NCBI GenBank assembly: GCA_049718765.1
Contig: JBNARI010000008.1
Location: forward strand, 1-62,236
Origin: JBNARI01 sp049718765
GTDB taxonomy: Bacteria > Bacillota > Sulfobacillia > DUMF01
Direction: 5' to 3'
DNA length: 62,236 nucleotides
In this document: in pieces, positions 31,561 through 40,349 of the stretch
Numbering within the stretch: the stretch's first letter is position 1
Layout of the letters: every line of letters starts with the position of its first letter
The notes under the pieces: model-generated
The model's database searches: none
Seen by the model: the letters and a program-made list of their open reading frames with translations, nothing else
What the model was told of the DNA's origin: nothing
Made by a program: the position numbers and the translations under genes

Positions 31561-32567
31561 TCCATCCACACCTTCCCTAACTTGTAGGGCACCTTGGCCA
31601 CATAGTATCCCAGCAGTCCCAGCAACTTCTGAACCACATCCATGCCAGCTGGGTTGAAGTTCCCTGCGTATTCTGCAGGACACTCGAACGGGTGACATCC
31701 AGTCCTGTAAGCAAAGTCCAGCGCCGCGTACGCACCGGCAACGGTCCGTTGTTCAATGAGGTCCCGGACATCGTCGGAAGGACACCTTGCAAACACAGTT
31801 TCGGGTATTTCAATGACCTGGCACAGTTCGGAGTAAAGGTCAGCCAGCGTTGGGTTGTAACCCCTCACAGCGGCCTGCTGCCGTAGTTCCCTGTAAGTCG
31901 ATTTATCCACGGGAAAACGTCGCTCAAACGTGGCCAGCCTTTCCAGGCACTGCAGCAGCATCCCAACCCTGTGCAGGTCCCACGTGGGATCAAACACCCT
32001 AACTTCAATGGTGCCCAACCTACGGGATATGATGATATCCTGGAACCTGAATAGTCTGTCTTCAACAAGCGTTCCGATTGCGTAGCTTTTCAACACCCGA
32101 TAGGACTTGACTGGCACGCCATCAATGATGCCGGGCGAGTTTGCCGTGATCAACAAAAGCAGTGGCAGGAAATGGGCAATGTTATCGTACGCCCTTTCCA
32201 GGTCGGGCACACCGCTCACATGGATGTGCAGCCCAGAAGTGAGAGTAGGCGCGTCCACATAGGCAAGTTGACCGATGGGCACCAGGAGCCCCCTGTCAAC
32301 CAGTTGACTGAGCTTTTGACGTACTGCGGCCAGTTCTGCCACTGCCTGGGCAGCTCCCTTCGCCCTAGGTGTAGAGACTTCTATGGGGCCCATTAAGCTC
32401 ACCTTGACGTCTTTGCCCCGGGCAAAGTTGGAGTCGCTGTGGGAATACCAAAACATTGGGTCACTCCACAAGAGTTTGCTCATGTAATATAGCGACCTCA
32501 GTGTGGGCTTTTCAGGCTCGGTTATATAAACCTCTTCTTCGATTCCGAACTCCACCGTCGGCTTCAA
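31533..32567 (-). CDS. GCS2-family carboxylate-amine ligase
   Basis: 344 residues from TTG at 32567, preceded by GGAGG at 10 nt. The N-terminal VEFGIEEEVYI is the metal/ATP site of the glutamate-cysteine ligase type 2 family, and TSGLHIHVSGVPD plus RRLGTIEVRVFDPTWD are family blocks. Members join the carboxylate of glutamate or another acid to an amine. No glutathione synthetase gene is near; the neighbours are a flippase-like protein and a Psd-like enzyme, so ligation of an amino acid to a lipid amine is an attractive but unproven role. Confidence 0.86.
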   Translation of the reverse strand: MKPTVEFGIEEEVYITEPEKPTLRSLYYMSKLLWSDPMFWYSHSDSNFARGKDVKVSLMGPIEVSTPRAKGAAQAVAELAAVRQKLSQLVDRGLLVPIGQLAYVDAPTLTSGLHIHVSGVPDLERAYDNIAHFLPLLLLITANSPGIIDGVPVKSYRVLKSYAIGTLVEDRLFRFQDIIISRRLGTIEVRVFDPTWDLHRVGMLLQCLERLATFERRFPVDKSTYRELRQQAAVRGYNPTLADLYSELCQVIEIPETVFARCPSDDVRDLIEQRTVAGAYAALDFAYRTGCHPFECPAEYAGNFNPAGMDVVQKLLGLLGYYVAKVPYKLGKVWMEWHKKPNWR

Positions 32568-32571
32568 AGGC

Positions 32572-33579
32572 TCACCTACCTCCAACCGCAGTCCGTCCCA
32601 CAAGGAACACAAAACCCACAAGCCCCGCCACAAGGTTGAAGAAGAAAGTACAGGCGCGCCACAGCAACACATAGGCACCGATCAGGCTGCGACCGCCAAA
32701 CCGGCCCAGCAAGAAGAACGCACCCAATTCAGAAGCTCCCGAACCACCCGGGGTAGGCGTGATCCCCGCCAGTGTGTGCACAAGCACTTGGACAGCCATG
32801 ACGTTCCACCAGGTACGGCGCATTCCAAGCGCCATGAAGCACATAGGGGCAACGCCAAAGAACATGAAGAAATACAGGAACGCATAGCCCAGGGCTTCAA
32901 CGAAGCTCAGCTTCCCCCGCAGGACCACCGTCTTGAAACTCACGTTCAAGTGTCGCAGCCACTCGATCACCTTCCTACCAACTGCAAGGTGGCCAACAAG
33001 TTGCCGAGCCTTTGGGTCAAGCTTATCGTAAAAGTAAGCTAAGAGGGCCATGGATACCATGAAGGCCGCATATCCCAATGCGAACAATACCAACACGCCG
33101 ATCCATTTTGGAGGAACTGCCATGCTTGCAAGTAACCACAGGGACGCCAGTGCCAGCAAAGACAGGGCAAGCTGAGACGCCAACCCGCCCACGATAACCA
33201 CAGACGCAGCATCCGCCCAGGTAAGCCCCTCGAGGTGAAGAGCGTAAGCCACCGCCGGGGCACCGCCCGCAAGGAACGGCGTGCTTAACGTGAGGAAGTT
33301 GCCAGCAAGGATGCCGCCCAATGTCTGCCAGAACCCTGGCCTGTATCCAAGGCTCTTTGCGATGGCTACCAGCCTAGCCGTGTCAGCCAACCACGAGCCA
33401 CACACAAGCAGCAACCCCACCACAAAGTAAGGCAGGCTTACTTGCTCAACCAACCGCTCCAGGCGAGCCTTGTCCGGGATTTGCCTGTAGACAAGCCACA
33501 GCGCAAGCAGACTCAGTACAACCGCCGTACAGCTTCCTATCAATACTCTAGTTGTGTCCAGCTTGTTGCGATATTGCAT
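32572..33579 (-). CDS. Flippase-like integral membrane protein (LPG_synthase_TM/UPF0104)
   Basis: 335 residues, about eight membrane helices. It carries the signature TPTPGGSGASELG near the C-terminus and GNFLTLSTPFLAGGAPAVAYAL in the middle, both typical of the lysyl-phosphatidylglycerol synthetase membrane domain family (AglD/MprF N-part). Family members flip or transfer lipid-linked groups. It lacks the cytosolic synthase domain of MprF. First gene of the operon ending in the HAD phosphatase; its TGA is 5 nt before the TTG of the next gene. Confidence 0.85.
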   Translation of the reverse strand: MQYRNKLDTTRVLIGSCTAVVLSLLALWLVYRQIPDKARLERLVEQVSLPYFVVGLLLVCGSWLADTARLVAIAKSLGYRPGFWQTLGGILAGNFLTLSTPFLAGGAPAVAYALHLEGLTWADAASVVIVGGLASQLALSLLALASLWLLASMAVPPKWIGVLVLFALGYAAFMVSMALLAYFYDKLDPKARQLVGHLAVGRKVIEWLRHLNVSFKTVVLRGKLSFVEALGYAFLYFFMFFGVAPMCFMALGMRRTWWNVMAVQVLVHTLAGITPTPGGSGASELGAFFLLGRFGGRSLIGAYVLLWRACTFFFNLVAGLVGFVFLVGRTAVGGR

Positions 33580-33669
33580 CTCTGGTCAATCTTACAGTTG
33601 CGCCAGACCAGTTTGCAAGCTCTTCGTCGAAACGTTAAGGCGACTTCCCAGGGCCAGTCGTAGACGCTG

Positions 33670-33698
33670 TTGCTTCTCCAAGCCGGCTGACATATAAT
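33670..33698 (+). promoter_or_regulatory. Promoter of tRNA-Arg(CCG)
   Basis: TTGCTT (33670-33675), 17-bp spacer, TATAAT (33693-33698); transcription would begin a few bases before the mature 5' end at 33713. Confidence 0.65.
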
Positions 33699-33712
33699 CA
33701 TCTTGCACCCGT

Positions 33713-33789
<77 letters not shown>

Positions 33790-33850
33790 CTTATTTTTAT
33801 GCCCTCTGTCCCTGTGCCTCCCTTTAGCATCCTGCCGAAAAGTTCCTTGC

Positions 33851-33880
33851 TTGAATATGTCTTTATATAGATTGTATAAT
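33851..33880 (+). promoter_or_regulatory. Sigma-A promoter of argG-argH
   Basis: TTGAAT (33851-33856), 18-bp spacer and a perfect TATAAT (33875-33880), 25 bp upstream of the argG start; no ARG-box dyad was recognised. Confidence 0.7.
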
Positions 33881-33904
33881 TATGATTTGGGGGAGGAATG
33901 GAAA

Positions 33905-35110
33905 GTGAAGAAGGTTGTGCTTGCTTACTCCGGAGGGCTTGACACTTCGGTAGCCATCAAATGGCTGCAGGAGAAGTATGACGCCGAGGTAATTTGCCTC
34001 ACTGGAGACGTTGGACAGAACAAGGATCTGGAATTCATCAAGAACAAGGCGTTGAAGGTAGGAGCTTCCAAGGCGTACGTCATGGATCTAAGAGCAGAGT
34101 TTGCCGAGGAATACGTGCTGCCTGCTCTCAAGGCCAACGCATTGTACGAGGACGTTTACATGCTTTCGGCAGCCCTGTCCCGTCCCTTGATCAGCAAGAA
34201 GCTAGTAGAAGTTGCCCACAAGGAAGGGGCTTGGGCGGTGGCCCACGGCTGCACTGGCAAAGGGAACGACCAGGTGCGCTTTGACGTGTCTGTTTCGGCA
34301 CTGGACCCACAGCTGAAAGTGATTGCCCCTGTGCGCGAATGGCCTATGTCACGGGAGGAAGAAATCGAGTACGCCCAAAGGAACGGCATTCCAGTGCCTG
34401 TGGGAAAGCAAAATCCCTACAGTATTGACCAAAACCTCTGGGGCAGAAGCATCGAGTGCGGCGTGTTGGAGAACGCCTGGGTTGAGCCACCAGAGGACGC
34501 TTTCGAGTGGACTGTATCCCCCGACAGGGCGCCCGATGAGCCCGCTTACGTGGAGATTGGGTTCGATAAGGGCAAGCCTGTTTCCTTGAACGGCGAGGAT
34601 ATGCCTCTGGTTGAACTCATCCAAAGGCTCAATAAGCTTGCTGGCGAGCACGGCGTGGGCCGTGTGGACCACGTGGAAAACAGATTGGTGGGCATAAAGT
34701 CCCGGGAAGTCTACGAAGGGCCTGCAGCAACAGTGCTGATCACAGCCCACAAGGAACTTGAATACTTTACGTTACCAAGAGAGGTCTGCCATTACAAGTC
34801 CCAGTTAGTCGACAGGAAGTTTGCGGAGCTTGCTTACTTTGGCCTGTGGTTCTCCCCGCTTCGCGAAGCTCTCGAGGCATTCATTGAAAACACTCAAAAG
34901 TGGGTCACAGGAGTAGTGCGGGTTAAGCTATTCAAGGGCAACTGCATTGTGGTAGGCCGGAAATCGCCCAGAAGCATGTACGTGTTTGACCTTGCCACGT
35001 ACGACAGAGCAGACAAGTTCGACCACAAGGCTTCAAAGGGATTCATAGATATCTGGGGATTGCCCACAAAGGTCTTTGCCACGATCAACTCTAAGAGCAA
35101 CGGAGGGTAA
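33905..35110 (+). CDS. argG: Argininosuccinate synthase
   Basis: 401 residues from GTG at 33905, with GGGGGAGG 8 nt upstream; a longer frame extends back through the tRNA and is not real. It condenses citrulline and aspartate using ATP. KVVLAYSGGLDTSVAIKW is the PP-loop, HGCTGKGNDQVRF and WGRSIECGVLE are conserved substrate blocks. argH follows after 4 bp with an overlapping ribosome binding site. Confidence 0.98.
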   Translation: MKKVVLAYSGGLDTSVAIKWLQEKYDAEVICLTGDVGQNKDLEFIKNKALKVGASKAYVMDLRAEFAEEYVLPALKANALYEDVYMLSAALSRPLISKKLVEVAHKEGAWAVAHGCTGKGNDQVRFDVSVSALDPQLKVIAPVREWPMSREEEIEYAQRNGIPVPVGKQNPYSIDQNLWGRSIECGVLENAWVEPPEDAFEWTVSPDRAPDEPAYVEIGFDKGKPVSLNGEDMPLVELIQRLNKLAGEHGVGRVDHVENRLVGIKSREVYEGPAATVLITAHKELEYFTLPREVCHYKSQLVDRKFAELAYFGLWFSPLREALEAFIENTQKWVTGVVRVKLFKGNCIVVGRKSPRSMYVFDLATYDRADKFDHKASKGFIDIWGLPTKVFATINSKSNGG

Positions 35111-35114
35111 GACG

Positions 35115-36509
35115 TTGAAAAAGGCATGGGGTGGGCGGTTCAGCTCAGAAGGCGGCGCCATGGCGGAAAAATTCACCGCCTCCATTGGATTTGATGTGCG
35201 ACTTTTCAGGGAAGACATTGCTGGCAGCAAAGCCCATGCGGAAATGCTGGCAGAGCAGGGCATTATTAGTTCAGATGAGGCCAAGTCAATCATTTCAGCT
35301 CTCGAGGAAATCGAAAAGGAAATCGCAGTTGGAACGTTCGTGCCCGACCCGTCAGCGGAAGACATCCACCTCAACGTGGAACGCCGCCTCATAGAGAAGA
35401 TTGGCAAGGTTGGGGGCAAGCTACACACCGCAAGGAGCCGCAACGACCAGGTAGCTCTGGACGAACACCTGTTCGTGCTTTCCGCGATCAAGCAGGTAAG
35501 GAAAGCCCTTATGCAGCTTCGCCAAGTTCTTGTTAACAAGGCGGAACAGCACCTCGGGGCAGTCATGCCTGGGTATACCCACCTGCAGAGGGCACAGCCA
35601 GTGTTGTTGTCCCACCATCTAATGGCCTATTTTTACATGTTCACCAGGGACGACGCCAGGTTCGCAGACGCTGGGCGCCGTGCAGACCTGTCCCCCCTCG
35701 GCGCTGCTGCACTTGCTGGCACCACCTACCCAATCGACAGACACTCAGTGGCCCGGAAGTTGGGACTTTCAGGTGTCTATGAGAACAGCATGGACGCAGT
35801 GTCGGACCGGGACTTCATTATGGAGTTCATCGGGGCCTGTGCCATTTGCATGGTGCACCTCAGCAGGTTATGCGAAGAACTCGTGTTGTGGTCTTCCGAG
35901 GAATTCGGCTTCGTTGAACTCCACGACTCCTTTGCAACCGGCTCCAGCATAATGCCACAAAAGAAGAATCCAGACGTGGCTGAACTAATCCGGGGCAAGA
36001 CAGGCAGGGTAATCGGGGATCTTGTGTCAATCCTGGTCACCATGAAGGCTTTGCCCCTGGCTTATCACACGGACATGCAAGAGGACAAGGAAAGACTCTT
36101 CGACGCGTTCGACACTTTGTTGAGCTGCCTAAACGTTGCAGCACCCATGCTGGAAACAGCAACTTTTAAGACCGAAAGGATGCTCGAAGTCACGCGTCAT
36201 GATTTTTCTAATGCCACAGAAGTGGCCGATTACCTGACCGCAAAGGGGTTGCCATTCCGTGAAGCCCACGAAGTGACGGGCCAGATCGTGCGCTACTGCT
36301 TGGAGAAGAAGACAACCATTGCCAAGCTTAGCCTTGCAGAACTTAAAGGCTTCAGCGAGCTCTTTGCCGAAGACATCTACCCTTTGCTTGCCCCAGAGTC
36401 GTGCGTTGCCCGGCGCAAGAGCTTTGGGGGCACCGCCCCCGAGCGGGTTCGGGAACAAATCAACTCAGCCCGTGCTCAGCTTGCCAAGGCGGCTGAGGAA
36501 ATCAGTTAG
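35115..36509 (+). CDS. argH: Argininosuccinate lyase
   Basis: 464 residues from TTG at 35115 (GGAGG 8 nt upstream). It releases arginine and fumarate. Blocks: KAWGGRFSSEGG at the start, ARSRNDQVALDEHLF, PGYTHLQRAQPV, and the fumarase/lyase signature GSSIMPQKKNPD with the catalytic Ser. It overlaps the 3' end of the convergent GTPase gene by 45 bp. Confidence 0.97.
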   Translation: MKKAWGGRFSSEGGAMAEKFTASIGFDVRLFREDIAGSKAHAEMLAEQGIISSDEAKSIISALEEIEKEIAVGTFVPDPSAEDIHLNVERRLIEKIGKVGGKLHTARSRNDQVALDEHLFVLSAIKQVRKALMQLRQVLVNKAEQHLGAVMPGYTHLQRAQPVLLSHHLMAYFYMFTRDDARFADAGRRADLSPLGAAALAGTTYPIDRHSVARKLGLSGVYENSMDAVSDRDFIMEFIGACAICMVHLSRLCEELVLWSSEEFGFVELHDSFATGSSIMPQKKNPDVAELIRGKTGRVIGDLVSILVTMKALPLAYHTDMQEDKERLFDAFDTLLSCLNVAAPMLETATFKTERMLEVTRHDFSNATEVADYLTAKGLPFREAHEVTGQIVRYCLEKKTTIAKLSLAELKGFSELFAEDIYPLLAPESCVARRKSFGGTAPERVREQINSARAQLAKAAEEIS

Positions 36510-37808
36510 AACGTCCTTCAAGTTCGGTCTGCCCACTTCTTGGAGCTCATAGGTCACTCTTACCCAGGGCTTCTGGAAGTGGCAGATCTTGCCCAAGTCC
36601 ACGGGGGTGGCAATGACTACCACCTCAGCAGGTGAGGCGTTGATCACCTGCTCAAGTTCCCTCACCTGGTCTGGGCTATATCCCATGGCCGGCAGAAGGG
36701 GACCAATTTGTGGGTACTTGCGGAACGTTTCACGTAGGCTGCCCACAGCATAGGGCCGGGGGTCAACCAGCAACCCAGCACCTAGCTTGCGAGCAGCAAT
36801 AACGCCCGCTCCATAGCTCATCTCCCCGTGGGTGAGCGTGGGTCCGTCCTCTATGACCAGCGCGGATTTGCCTTGAACTAGCTCTGGTCTATCCACGGTT
36901 ATGGGAGAAGCTGCCTCAATCAGGACTGCCTGGGGCCTAACCGCAGTTACGTTCTTCCTCACTGCTTCCCTGCCTACTCTGGTGGCAGTGTCGATCTTGT
37001 TCAGGACGACTACATCCGCCATTCGCAGGTTGGTCTCGCCAGGGTAATAGCTGAGCTCATGTCCAGGCCTGTGGGGGTCCACCACCACAATGTGAAGGTC
37101 TGGTTTGAAGAAGGGAATGTCGTTATTCCCCCCGTCCCAGACAATCACGTCCCCTTCGGCTTCTGCCGATTGCAGAACCTGCGCGTAATCAACACCCGCA
37201 TATACTACGGTGCCCGCTCTTATGTGAGGCTCGTACTCCTCTCGTTCCTCAACGGTGACGTGATGTTTGTCTAAGTCCTCATACGTGGCAAACCTCTGGC
37301 ACACCTGGTTTTCAATTTGCCCATATGGCATCGGATGGCGCACCACCACAGGCCTGACACCAGCTTCCCGCAGCAGTGTCACAACCTTCCTGGTTGTCTG
37401 GCTCTTACCTGCTCCTGTGCGTACTGCACACACTGATACCACAGGCTTCCTTGACTTTAGCATGGTGGTCTCTGGGCCCATCAACTTGAAATCTGCACCC
37501 AGGGAAAGCACCAGGGACGCCTTGTGCATCACGTACTGGTGGGACACATCGCTGTACGCAAACACCACCTCGCGCACTCCATGGCGTCTGATTATGGCTG
37601 AAAGCTCTTCCTCTGGCAATACGGGTATGCCAGAGGGGTACAGCTTGCCTGCCAGTGCTGGTGGATAAACGCGCCCAACAATGTTTGGAATCTGGGTGGC
37701 AGTGAAAGCCACCACTTCGTAGTTGGGATTGTCCCTGTAAAAGACGTTGAAGTTGTGGAAGTCCCGACCAGCAGCACCCATTATCACAACTTTGGTCGCC
37801 AAGTCCAT
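36465..37808 (-). CDS. Cyclic 2,3-diphosphoglycerate-synthetase-like GTPase
   Basis: 447 residues. The N-terminal ~125 residues form a Rossmann-type domain (KVVIMGAAGRDFHNFNVFYRDNP), then a P-loop VCAVRTGAGKSQTTRKVV (~126-143) and VVVLNKIDTA as the NKxD guanine site. The whole matches a family annotated as cyclic 2,3-diphosphoglycerate synthetases, known as enzymes in methanogens where the product is a thermolyte; the bacterial members' activity is untested. ATG at 37808 has AAAGGAG upstream. It lies 12 bp after the glycosyltransferase gene. Confidence 0.85.
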   Translation of the reverse strand: MDLATKVVIMGAAGRDFHNFNVFYRDNPNYEVVAFTATQIPNIVGRVYPPALAGKLYPSGIPVLPEEELSAIIRRHGVREVVFAYSDVSHQYVMHKASLVLSLGADFKLMGPETTMLKSRKPVVSVCAVRTGAGKSQTTRKVVTLLREAGVRPVVVRHPMPYGQIENQVCQRFATYEDLDKHHVTVEEREEYEPHIRAGTVVYAGVDYAQVLQSAEAEGDVIVWDGGNNDIPFFKPDLHIVVVDPHRPGHELSYYPGETNLRMADVVVLNKIDTATRVGREAVRKNVTAVRPQAVLIEAASPITVDRPELVQGKSALVIEDGPTLTHGEMSYGAGVIAARKLGAGLLVDPRPYAVGSLRETFRKYPQIGPLLPAMGYSPDQVRELEQVINASPAEVVVIATPVDLGKICHFQKPWVRVTYELQEVGRPNLKDVLTDFLSRLGKLSTG

Positions 37809-37820
37809 ACAGCTCCTTTC

Positions 37821-39794
37821 TCAGGCACATTCTGGAGTACGCGGTGTCTTTGTCCAGGTCTTGGGCTCTCTGCCTAGCTTCTTCAAGAGAATGGCGGATG
37901 AGTACGGCACCGGGAACAGGAAAGCCGCCAGAGGGAGCAAGAACAACTGGAGAAGCACAAGCAGCTGACCCAACCAGCTTTCTGGCTTGCCGGTGCCATC
38001 CAGGTACTTGCGGTACCTGTAATAAGCGTACAATGTGAATCCCAGGTAAACCAAGCTAAAGAAACTCAACATCCATCTGACCCCATCCGAAACAACGTAG
38101 GGATCGATCATCCCGTTCCACCACAGCACCATTACTGTGGGAGGTACAAACGTGGCCGACTGATACAACGTCCATTCAAGTTGACCCTTTATGAATAGCT
38201 CCCTCAGCATCCGCTTCTTTTTCTCCAACTCGCAGTTGTCTGCTTGCCTGATCTTATCCATCACCTGCAGATGGCCGGTGCCCCAGCGCAGCCTCTGGAA
38301 GAAGAAGGCTCTTACTGTTGGTGGAGTCTGTTCGCTGGAGTAATATGGTAGGTATTCTGGCCAAGCATCGCACATCAGGTAAGCTCGCGTTCCAAACTCA
38401 AGGTCCTCGGTGAGTGCCCTTGGGTCGTAGCCCCCCATGAATTCCAGCATGCGCCTGTCCACGTAAAGGTTTGTCCCACCCACGAACGGCAAGCGGCGGA
38501 ACAACGCTGGCAGGTACCAGTCATGGGCTACCGCCTGATAAAGCGCAGCAATCTTGCAGAAGGGGCTCATCTGGTAAAAGTTCCTCACCTGGAATACCGG
38601 TCCCTGCAGGATCTTCACTTTGGACCCATCTTGCAGCCTCCTGTAGGCAACGTACAGAAGGACATCGGGATCGGGCCGGGACTCCGCGTCGTAGAAGCCA
38701 CACACTTCCGCTTCCGGGTCCACAAAGCGCATTCCCCAATTGAGAGCACGCCCTTTGGTGGACGGCACTTCCACACCAGTGAGCGTGCCAGGATAGGCGC
38801 CGTCGAAATCGAAAGGCACAGAAGTATGCTTTAGCTTGGGACAATCTTCACGGCTGTCGAACTCTGCAACCAGTGCCTCAACAATGTCTTGAGTGGTGGG
38901 AAAACACCTTGCAAACACTTCCTCCACGAAGGGCTTGAGCCTTCTACGCCTGTCAAGCGAGGATATACAAGACAGGAGACGGTCCGTAATGGCGTGGGTA
39001 AAGGTGTGCAGAACCTCCTGGGTCTCCCTGTGAGCTGCGCGGGCTGTGTACCTGATCATGCGGGAAACGATCTTACCGTTGAGGTCGTTCCTCAGGCGGC
39101 AAATTGTAGTAACCACTGGCATTGCAACACTGAGGTAAAGGGGGTACACCTGGCGCAGCAACTCTGGGGTATACTCCCTCAACCTGTTCTTGAAGAAACG
39201 GTCCAGGTTGCGCCTGGTAGGTGCACCGTTGGATTTCAGAATCTCCAGGGCGAGCTCGTAAACAACGCCCTCGTGCACCTGTTCAGGAGCACCGTCAAGT
39301 CCTGCTAGCTCCTTCAGCTGATTTCGGAATCTCTCGGACTTCCTAAGCTCGCTCAAGCATATGGCCGAAAGCACCGCCACAGACAGGGCTCTCACCTTTG
39401 GGGCCAGCTGACCGTCACGGGCCTCACCCTTCAACAATCGGGTAGCGGCCTCTACCAGACTTGCTCGCTCGGCGTCCCTGCCTAGCTGCTCCTTTTGGTC
39501 AGTGACCACAATCACCTCATAACGCCGCTTTGGGTAGTTCAGCCTTGACATGTGCCTGACCGTCCGTTCTATGACTTCTGACTCGTTCCTGGCGGGAATC
39601 AGTATTGAGATAAACGGTACTTCACATCCCTTTTCCCTTGCCATGTCCAGCACCTTTTCCACGGTAAGCTGGGGCTTGCTCTTCCAGTAATGTTTCTCGG
39701 CGAAGTGCTTCCACACAAAGAACCTCATAAAGAGCAGGAAGAATAGTACGTACACGGCCACCGCAATCAGGTAGAGCAGTTGCGGGGTAGTCAT
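37821..39794 (-). CDS. Family-2 glycosyltransferase with a ~215-residue helical insertion
   Basis: 657 residues with one N-terminal and about four C-terminal membrane helices. SILIPARNESEVIERTVRHM and YEVIVVTD (~62-99) start a GT-A fold; the fold resumes at STKGRALNWGM (~345), followed by YDAESRPDPDVL (DxD-like, ~369), LTEDLEFG (~462) and FFQRLRWGTGHLQ (QxxRW, ~500), the residues of processive GT2 enzymes. The intervening ~105-320 is a helical, charged domain not normal in GT2 and unknown to me. Product polymer or glycolipid unknown. Confidence 0.85.
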   Translation of the reverse strand: MTTPQLLYLIAVAVYVLFFLLFMRFFVWKHFAEKHYWKSKPQLTVEKVLDMAREKGCEVPFISILIPARNESEVIERTVRHMSRLNYPKRRYEVIVVTDQKEQLGRDAERASLVEAATRLLKGEARDGQLAPKVRALSVAVLSAICLSELRKSERFRNQLKELAGLDGAPEQVHEGVVYELALEILKSNGAPTRRNLDRFFKNRLREYTPELLRQVYPLYLSVAMPVVTTICRLRNDLNGKIVSRMIRYTARAAHRETQEVLHTFTHAITDRLLSCISSLDRRRRLKPFVEEVFARCFPTTQDIVEALVAEFDSREDCPKLKHTSVPFDFDGAYPGTLTGVEVPSTKGRALNWGMRFVDPEAEVCGFYDAESRPDPDVLLYVAYRRLQDGSKVKILQGPVFQVRNFYQMSPFCKIAALYQAVAHDWYLPALFRRLPFVGGTNLYVDRRMLEFMGGYDPRALTEDLEFGTRAYLMCDAWPEYLPYYSSEQTPPTVRAFFFQRLRWGTGHLQVMDKIRQADNCELEKKKRMLRELFIKGQLEWTLYQSATFVPPTVMVLWWNGMIDPYVVSDGVRWMLSFFSLVYLGFTLYAYYRYRKYLDGTGKPESWLGQLLVLLQLFLLPLAAFLFPVPYSSAILLKKLGREPKTWTKTPRTPECA

Positions 39795-39975
39795 GCCACG
39801 GTCACCTCCAAACTATATCTGTTCGTTATTCCTTGCCGCATTCTGTACCATGGCGGTGGCCAATGCACCAAAGCTAGTTTTCTTCGGCCAACTGGAATTA
39901 TTCTTTGGGTGCAGCTCTCGCCAACCCAAGGAGTGATATCATTTAGCAGGAAGCGCTCAAACAGGGGGTGGTCGG

Positions 39976-40329
39976 GTGTACCTGTTGATTGCAGTGCTTA
40001 ACAAAGGCGAAAAGCTAGACGAAATCATTGAGGCTTTCATCAAGCTGGGAATAAAGGGAGCAACGGTGCTGGACGCTATAGGCTATGGGCTTAAGACAAG
40101 CTATCGGTTCAGCAAGATAGCTTTCATCAGGAGCAGCGTGGACGAAATGCTCGCCACAAGGCCGAAACACAAGGTAATCATGTCGGTAATGCAGGAAGAC
40201 GTGGCAGAGAAAGCAGTAGACGTCATAAAGCGAATCTGTGAGACCCAGCCAATGGTCAAGTCCCGTGTGCTGCTTGTGCCCGTAGTGAAGTGTCACAGGT
40301 TCGGTCCAAAAAGCTCTCAGGAGGCATGA
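39976..40329 (+). CDS. PII-like signalling protein
   Basis: 117 residues from GTG at 39976 with AGGGGGTGG upstream. YLLIAVLNKGEKLDEIIEAFIKLGIKGATVLDAIGYG is the first beta-alpha-beta half of a PII/GlnB fold, VIMSVMQEDVAEKAVDVIKRICE the second. The T-loop region is short and lacks the Tyr-51 uridylylation context of GlnB, so it is a PII-like rather than a canonical nitrogen regulator. It precedes an ion transporter by 20 bp, and PII-like proteins often gate a neighbouring transporter. Confidence 0.78.
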   Translation: MYLLIAVLNKGEKLDEIIEAFIKLGIKGATVLDAIGYGLKTSYRFSKIAFIRSSVDEMLATRPKHKVIMSVMQEDVAEKAVDVIKRICETQPMVKSRVLLVPVVKCHRFGPKSSQEA

Positions 40330-40349
40330 AAACCGGAGGCGTCTTTCCC

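Noticed and set aside
31533..32567. Glutamate-cysteine ligase for glutathione synthesis
   Set aside because: No glutathione synthetase is nearby and the operon context is membrane-lipid-like; only the GCS2 family is supported.
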